Assembly: GCA_002451555.1 (NCBI GenBank)
Contig: DKCU01000111.1
Location: forward strand, 45,850 to 66,564
Direction: 5' to 3'
Origin: Candidatus Segatella albertsiae
GTDB taxonomy: Bacteria > Bacteroidota > Bacteroidia > Bacteroidales > Bacteroidaceae
DNA: 20,715 bases
Below the pieces are notes generated by a model. The model was given only the letters and a program-made list of their open reading frames with translations. It was not told the origin of the DNA and searched no databases. A program made the translations under genes and the position numbers. This document shows positions 16,286 to 20,715 of this stretch, in pieces. Numbering within the stretch: position 1 is the first letter of the stretch; each line of letters begins with the position of its first letter.

Positions 16286-16293
16286 TATATTTG
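16286..16293 (+). promoter_or_regulatory. -7 promoter element for the AAA_14/DUF4143 ATPase
   Basis: TATATTTG fits TAnnTTTG. It predicts transcription from about 16300, which rules out the longest possible reading frame (from 16211) and supports the ATG at 16319. Confidence 0.7.
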
Positions 16294-16318
16294 CAGCGCA
16301 ATTCATTTTTATGGACTT

Positions 16319-17515
16319 ATGATAGAACGTACAGAGTATATGTCTCTTCTAGAGAAATGGAGAGATAAGAAAATTATAAAAGTTGTGACTGGCATTCGTC
16401 GTTGTGGCAAGTCATCTCTTCTGAGGATGTTTCGCGAGAAGCTTCTAGCAGAAGGCGTGTCTGAAAATCAAGTGCAGGAACTCAACTTCGAGGATTTGGA
16501 TAATGAGCCTTTTCTCGACTATAAGGCTTTATATTCGCATGTCAAAAAGAACCTTTGTGATGGGAAAATGAACTATCTCTTTTTCGATGAGATTCAGATG
16601 GTGGATGGATTCCAAAAGGCGATAGACAGCTTGTTCTTATTAGATAATGTAGATATCTATGTCACGGGTTCTAATGCTTATCTCTTGTCTGGGGAGATAG
16701 CGACGTTGCTTACGGGTAGATATGTAGAAATCAAATTGTTCCCCTTCTCATTCAATGAATATCTCCAGGCGATGCCTTCTGACATGGGCATAGAGACGGC
16801 TTATCGTGAATATATCGAGAAGAGTTCGTTTCCTTATGTGTTGCAAATCAGAAATGACCGTGAGATGGTGCGTGAATACCTTGCAGGCTTGTATAATACG
16901 ATTGTGCTGAAAGATGTGGTAAGTCGCAGGAAGATAACTGACGTCATGATGTTGGAGAGCGTCGTTCGTTTCTTGGCGGATAATATCGGTAACCTCTCTG
17001 TCATCAAGCGCATCAGTGACACGATGACTTCTTTGGGAAGAAAAATCACATCGCATACGGTCGAGAACTATATCTCTGCCTTGACGGATAGTTACATATT
17101 TTATTCTGTCCAGAGATATGATGCCAAGGGGAAACAACTGTTTAAGACCGGTCAGAAATATTATCTAGCAGATGTCGGCCTTCGCAGTGTCATCAACGGT
17201 ACCAAGGGAGGCGATCTAGGTCATGTCTTGGAGAATGTAGTCTATTTGGAGTTGGCACGTCGTGGCGGAGAAATATATGTAGGAAAGGTAGGTGATGCCG
17301 AGATAGATTTTGTGGTTGTTCAAGGTGAGCATAAGGCTTATTATCAAGTGACACTGAGTGTGAGAGACGAGGATACGATGAAGCGAGAGTTGGCTCCCCT
17401 GCAAGCCATATCGGATAATTATCCAAAGTATCTATTGACCTTGGACAACGACCCAATCGTGTTCCATGATGGCATCAAGCAGCAGTATGTGCTGGACTGG
17501 CTTAGGGAAAGATAG
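16319..17515 (+). CDS. AAA_14/DUF4143 family ATPase, intact
   Basis: Cytosolic P-loop ATPase of 398 residues, full length for its family. The frame is open back to 16211, but the ATG at 16319 (MIERTEYM) is the family-typical start and lies 25 bases after the -7 box. Domain order: AAA_14 with Walker A GIRRCGKSS (25-33), Walker B YLFFDEIQ, and the sensor-like VTGSNAYLLSGEIATLLTGRYVEI; then DUF4143 with GLYNTIVLKDVVSRRKI, and a C-terminal nuclease-like fold (EIDFVVVQGEHKAYYQVTLSV) in which the usual catalytic Lys after QV is replaced by Thr. Members are very common in gut Bacteroidales, often in several copies and often broken; their role is unproven, with suggestions ranging from defence to mobile-element functions. 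The palindrome over its promoter suggests tight control. Confidence 0.9.
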   Translation: MIERTEYMSLLEKWRDKKIIKVVTGIRRCGKSSLLRMFREKLLAEGVSENQVQELNFEDLDNEPFLDYKALYSHVKKNLCDGKMNYLFFDEIQMVDGFQKAIDSLFLLDNVDIYVTGSNAYLLSGEIATLLTGRYVEIKLFPFSFNEYLQAMPSDMGIETAYREYIEKSSFPYVLQIRNDREMVREYLAGLYNTIVLKDVVSRRKITDVMMLESVVRFLADNIGNLSVIKRISDTMTSLGRKITSHTVENYISALTDSYIFYSVQRYDAKGKQLFKTGQKYYLADVGLRSVINGTKGGDLGHVLENVVYLELARRGGEIYVGKVGDAEIDFVVVQGEHKAYYQVTLSVRDEDTMKRELAPLQAISDNYPKYLLTLDNDPIVFHDGIKQQYVLDWLRER

Positions 17516-17532
17516 TCGTTGAAAATGGCTAT

Positions 17533-17561
17533 TGCCCTTGCCTTCTTGGTAGGCAAGGGCA
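17533..17561. terminator. hairpin between convergent ATPase and glf genes
   Basis: A 10-bp perfect stem (17533-17542 with 17552-17561; core GCCCTTGCC / GGCAAGGGC) encloses a 9-base loop. It lies 17 bases after one stop and 30 bases from the other. No T run follows on either strand, so it is a weak or factor-dependent terminator at best. Confidence 0.55.
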
Positions 17562-17591
17562 TCGAACGCCTATGGTTAACGCTTTGATCGG

Positions 17592-18812
17592 TTATTTGAA
17601 GAGGTTTAGCACCTTCTCGATGATAGGTGCCATGTCGTAATACTTGTATTCTGCGAGGCGACCACCGAAGATGATGTCTTTCTCTTGGTCTGCCAGTACC
17701 TTGTATCGGGCATAAAGCTCCGAGTTCTCCTTGTCGTTCACAGGATAGTATGGCTCCATGCCATCCTTCCACTCCGTGGAGTATTCCTTGGAGATGACGG
17801 TCTTCGGACAGTCATATACCTCCTGACCGAACATCTCGAAATGCTTGTGCTCGATGATGCGGGTATAAGGCACTTCACGCTCGGTGTAGTTGACCACGGC
17901 ATTGCCTTGGTAGTTAGGCTTGTCGATGATTTCTTGCTCGAAACGGACGGTACGGTAGTTGAGCTTGCCAAACTGATAGTCGTAGAACTCGTCTATCTTT
18001 CCTGTAAATACAAGTTTGTCGGCTATCTTGCGCCAGTTATCTTTTAGAAGTTCTTTGTCGCTTGAAGGTTCGGCAGAATCTTTTCTATTTCCTTCCAGAT
18101 AGTTCTTGATGGAGTCTATGCTGTCATGGAAGAAATCGACCGATGTCTGGGTGTCGATGCCTTCGAGCAATCCTTCCACGAGCTTGTTGTATCCCCCGAC
18201 AGGGATGCCTTGGTACTTGTCGTTGAAGTAGTTGTTGTCGAAGACGAGTCTCACAGGCAGTCGCTTGATGATGAAGGCCGGCAGGTCGGTGCATTTCCTG
18301 CCCCACTGTTTCTCGGTATATCCCTTGATGAGTCGCTCGTAGATGTCCTTGCCTACGAGGAGCATCGCCTGTTCCTCCAGGTTGTGTGGCTCATTGGGCA
18401 AGCCCAGTTCTTCGTTCTTCGCTCTTAACTCTTCACTATAAGCCGCCTTCTGCTCGTCTATCTTGGCTTGCGCTTCCTCGGGTGTGGTCACTCCCCACAT
18501 CTGGTAGAAGGTGTTCATGTTGAAAGGCAGGTTGTAGAGCTTGCCCTGGTAGTTGGCGACAGGCGAGTTGGTATAGCGGTTGAACTCGACGATGGAGTTG
18601 ACGAAGTCCCACACCTGTTTGTTGGAGGTATGGAAGATGTGTGCGCCATACTTATGTACGTTGATGCCCTCGATGTTCTCACAGTAGATGTTGCCACCGA
18701 GGTGAGGTCGCTTGTCGATTACCAGGCATCGTTTGCCCTGTAGGTGGGCGAGGTGTGCGAAAGTGGCGCCGAAGAGTCCGGAGCCAACAATCAAGTAGTC
18801 ATATTTCTTCAT
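17592..18812 (-). CDS. glf: UDP-galactopyranose mutase
   Basis: Flavoenzyme that interconverts UDP-galactopyranose and UDP-galactofuranose, the donor for galactofuranose in O-antigen, capsule or other glycans; cytosolic. The N-terminal FAD-binding Rossmann motif is VGSGLFGATFA (9-19), followed by VIDKRPHLGGNIYCENIEGINVHKYGAHIFHT. Further family blocks are YNLPFNMNTFYQMWGV, the substrate-site EKQWGRKCTDLPAFIIKRLPVRLVFDNNYFND, the FTGKIDEFYDYQFGKLNYRTVRFE block, and YPVNDKENSELYARY near the end. Length 406 is a little above the usual 370-390; the excess sits at about residues 238-262 (NYLEGNRKDSAEPSSDKELLK), a hydrophilic insert. No other polysaccharide genes adjoin it, and no promoter is clear upstream. 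The gene stands between two ATPase genes. Confidence 0.96.
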   Translation of the reverse strand: MKKYDYLIVGSGLFGATFAHLAHLQGKRCLVIDKRPHLGGNIYCENIEGINVHKYGAHIFHTSNKQVWDFVNSIVEFNRYTNSPVANYQGKLYNLPFNMNTFYQMWGVTTPEEAQAKIDEQKAAYSEELRAKNEELGLPNEPHNLEEQAMLLVGKDIYERLIKGYTEKQWGRKCTDLPAFIIKRLPVRLVFDNNYFNDKYQGIPVGGYNKLVEGLLEGIDTQTSVDFFHDSIDSIKNYLEGNRKDSAEPSSDKELLKDNWRKIADKLVFTGKIDEFYDYQFGKLNYRTVRFEQEIIDKPNYQGNAVVNYTEREVPYTRIIEHKHFEMFGQEVYDCPKTVISKEYSTEWKDGMEPYYPVNDKENSELYARYKVLADQEKDIIFGGRLAEYKYYDMAPIIEKVLNLFK

Positions 18813-18853
18813 AAGAGGTTTGCTTGCATTTTAATTATGTATTATTTTGTGAG

Positions 18854-19805
18854 TTATTTCGTTACCAAATTTCTTAGGGCGTAGAGAGGATAGATATCTA
18901 TCTGACCGTTGTCTTTAGTAAAACTTCCAAAGTTCTCTAAAGAAGTGCGGATGGCATGGTTGACCCCTTTTGTTTCCATAAAATAGCAAAGGCTTTTCAT
19001 TCCACCGCGTACTTCGGCTTTTACTTCTATCGGAAGTATCTTCATGTTTTTTGCCATGACGTAATCAACTTCTGCCAGCGAACTCTTTGTGTTACGCATC
19101 CAAAAATAAAGGGAAGAGATGCTGTCGGGAGGCATATTCTTGATGATTTCTAATCCCGCTACCATCTCTGTGATATGTGCCTTGTTTACCAAGTCGGTGG
19201 CATTGCCTATTAGTATTTGTTCTGAAAGGGTAGTTATGCTGCCTAAGTCCATTCCTAAAATGGCCAGAAGCAGGCCGCTATCCAAAAATAGGTATTTCTT
19301 TGGAATGCAATAAATTTTGCATACCGAGTGCTCCCAAAAATTCATCAAATGACATGGGATACATAAACATGGAATGTATTCTGCCCACACCAAAAGTGGG
19401 TATTTCGTTTAATGCAAATTCCAAAAGTGAGCCAGCGGCGATAACATGTAGTTCTGGTAAGTCTTCCCAAAAGAAGCGAAGAGCAGAAATTGCCTCTTGG
19501 CACATTTGTATTTCATCCAAGAAAAGTAATGTCTTTCCTGGAATGATAGCTTCGCCTGTTATAGATTTCAAAGTCTCAACTATATGGATGGCACTTAAGT
19601 CTCCTTGGAAAACTTGTGAGAACTGTGGCTTTCGTTCGAAGTTTATCTCGACGAAATTTTCAAATTGCTCACCAAGATGGCGTACGGAAGAGGATTTGCC
19701 TACTTGTCTTGCACCACGTAGCAGTAAGGGCTTATAGCGTGGGTTGTTTTTCCATGCCATCAAAGCCTTGTCTAATTGTCTTGCGATGTATTGTCTCTGC
19801 TCCAT
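18854..19805 (-). pseudogene. AAA_14/DUF4143 ATPase broken by deletion and frameshift
   Basis: Two reading frames together make up the two ends of one gene. The frame starting at 19805 encodes a normal N-terminus with Walker A LRGARQVGKSS, Walker B LLFLDEIQM and AAGSLLEFAL, up to FDEFLGALGMQNLL, then leaves the family sequence and stops at 19278. A second frame resumes the family from about 19300 with KKYLFLDSGLLLAILGMD, the AEVDYVMAKNMKILPIEVKAE nuclease-like core, and the normal C-terminus, ending at 18854. The stretch normally found between these blocks (roughly 100-130 residues) is gone and the frame changes at the joint near 19300-19315. About 317 codons remain of some 420 expected. The first frame alone would give a truncated ATPase domain of 175 residues. 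Confidence 0.88.
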
Positions 19806-19830
19806 TTCTTATTTCCTTGCTTACTGATTG

Positions 19831-19838
19831 CAAAGTTA
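19831..19838 (-). promoter_or_regulatory. -7 promoter element of the broken ATPase gene
   Basis: Minus-strand reading TAACTTTG fits TAnnTTTG, 25 bases before the ATG at 19805. The promoter therefore survives although the gene is broken. Confidence 0.55.
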
Positions 19839-20131
19839 TACATTTTTCTTTGAATATCAGAGGTTTAATTCATAAAAATGCTAAAATACAAAGAAATAAA
19901 ATAAGTTTATTTGCTAAAATGCAGGGATATAAATGGCAAGTTCTTGCCAAAATACAAAGAATTATCCCAAGTATTTGCTGACGTAAGAAAAGGTGTAGAG
20001 ATATGCAAATAGTAAGGAATGAAAATCGCCCTTTTCATTTGAGCTTAGATGTAACGATAAATTCAAGATGTGAGGAGATGAAAGTTTTCATCGAGCACAT
20101 TTTAATAAGATGAAAAGTTTTTGGTAGATTA
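19839..20131. other. AT-rich non-coding stretch
   Basis: No gene that I can support. It contains two short inverted repeats, TGGCAAG-TT-CTTGCCA (19934-19949) and GATGAAA-GT-TTTCATC (20077-20092), and near-copies of GCTAAAATACAAAGAA at about 19879, 19914 and 19947. It may hold the debris of the deletion that removed the front of the next gene. Confidence 0.5.
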
Positions 20132-20163
20132 TTTGTTTATATGGACAAAAAAGTTTATCTTTG
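20132..20163 (+). promoter_or_regulatory. promoter abutting the truncated regulator gene
   Basis: TTTG at 20132-20135 and TATCTTTG at 20156-20163 are 20 bases apart, an exact Bacteroidetes promoter layout. Transcription would begin at about 20169, just where homology of the following coding fragment begins. Confidence 0.75.
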
Positions 20164-20166
20164 TTG

Positions 20167-20715
20167 TTGGTATCCAAGGCACAGTATTATGAGGAAAGTA
20201 CAAGCATTTGCCGTAATACGACATTGCAAAAGATGTTTATGCAAATTGGTTCGGCAGAAAAGGCAGGAAGTGGTGTCGATAAGATTTTAGCAGGTTGGCG
20301 ATTTGCAAATTGGCGAGCACCGATGTTGAGATTGTTGACTCAGCCAGATATTGTAGAACTGACAATGATGATGGAGTCATTGATGGATGATGCAACCAAA
20401 GAAAAGTTAATTCATATTTTTGGCTCTAAGGTCTTTACTATAGGGCACGAACGGTTATTGGCTCTTAATGCAGCTGGTGCAGATGGCTATGTTACTAATG
20501 AAAGTCTAAGGATAGTACTTGGTATTCATAAAGCAGAGATAGCAGATTTGTTGAAAGATATGTGCAAGAATCATCTTTTAGTACAAGATGGGTATGGACG
20601 AGGAACTAAATATTATCTTCCAAAAGAAGGCTCTAATATAACAAGCTCAAGCTCTAAGGTTGCAAGCTCAAGCCCTAATATTGCAAGCTCAAGCCCTAAT
20701 ATTGCAAGCTCAAGC
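20167..20715 (+). pseudogene. AlbA_2/HATPase-type regulator, 5'-truncated, 3' end outside window
   Basis: The open frame (from 20128, no start codon before ATG 20233) encodes VSKAQYYEESTSICRNTTLQKMFMQIGSAEKAGSGVDKI, the conserved end of the HATPase_c_4-like domain found in proteins with an N-terminal AlbA_2 domain (putative DNA-binding ATPase or regulator, once called RecG-like). After it come a helical part and a winged-helix-like segment (GYVTNESLRIVLGIHKAEIADLLKDMCKNHLLVQDGYGRGTKYYL). The whole AlbA_2 domain and the front of the ATPase domain are missing, about 350 residues by family comparison. Met at 20233 or 20239 could start a short product of C-terminal regions only. The tail is Ser-rich 7-residue repeats and runs off the window. 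Confidence 0.75.
20641..20715 (+). repeat. 21-bp coding tandem repeat, open at window end
   Basis: Units start at 20641, 20662, 20683 and 20704 (last one cut by the window edge). The second and third are identical; each encodes ASSSPNI or a variant (TSSSSKV in the first). As 21 is a multiple of three, copy-number change keeps the frame, so a linker of variable length is expected. Confidence 0.9.

Noticed and set aside
16211..16318. N-terminal extension of the intact DUF4143 ATPase
   Set aside because: It spans the palindrome and the -7 box at 16286, so it would lie upstream of the predicted transcription start; the family start is at 16319.
18854..19805. Two separate genes, toxin-antitoxin style
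   Set aside because: The two frames are the N- and C-terminal parts of one known AAA_14/DUF4143 architecture, so a deletion with frameshift explains them better.
20189..20290. Short plus-strand frame from ATG 20189
   Set aside because: Only 33 codons, out of frame with the HATPase-type fragment, with no family resemblance.

Overview
The window looks like chromosomal DNA of a Bacteroidales bacterium, most likely Prevotella/Segatella. Grounds seen in the sequence: promoters of the Bacteroidetes type (TAnnTTTG at -7, sometimes with TTTG about 20 bases upstream), a lipoprotein with an acidic tract after the lipidated cysteine, a secreted protein with a type IX secretion (T9SS) C-terminal sorting domain, and several ATPase families common in gut Bacteroidales. 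No tRNA, rRNA, CRISPR array or insertion sequence was found. The species is inferred.

Region 1 (1-4871) carries exported proteins. A subtilisin-type S8 protease (5' end outside the window) is followed by a small surface lipoprotein. A large T9SS cargo protein converges on this pair, and one 17-bp perfect hairpin flanked by A and T runs serves both directions as terminator.

Region 2 (5130-8524) starts with the relic of an AAA-ATPase/DUF1703 gene that has lost its middle in frame. Its stop codon overlaps the ATG of a DUF1573 periplasmic protein gene. A helix-hairpin-helix outer-membrane protein follows.

Region 3 (8543-11090) is a compact AT-rich type II restriction-modification unit: a well-formed promoter, a cytosine-C5 methyltransferase, and a PD-(D/E)XK endonuclease-like protein. 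A GT2 glycosyltransferase starts 4 bases after it.

Region 4 (11095-16064) is a cell-envelope modification set: a DPM1/GtrB-like polyprenyl-phosphate glycosyltransferase, an ArnT-like GT-C transferase, and a membrane alkaline-phosphatase-superfamily enzyme of the LtaS type. The gap between the first two (convergent) genes is the most unusual stretch of the window. It is an array of about fourteen 21-22-bp units running without interruption, with a perfect 37-bp inverted repeat built into it.

Region 5 (16244-20715) has an intact AAA_14/DUF4143 ATPase with a 30-bp near-perfect palindrome over its promoter, UDP-galactopyranose mutase (glf), a second AAA_14/DUF4143 ATPase broken by a deletion plus frameshift, and the 3' part of an AlbA_2/HATPase-type regulator. 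That last fragment has lost its 5' half but sits directly behind a good promoter, and its coding end holds a 21-bp tandem repeat that runs off the window. Three of the four ATPase-type genes here are decayed, each by an internal or 5' deletion.
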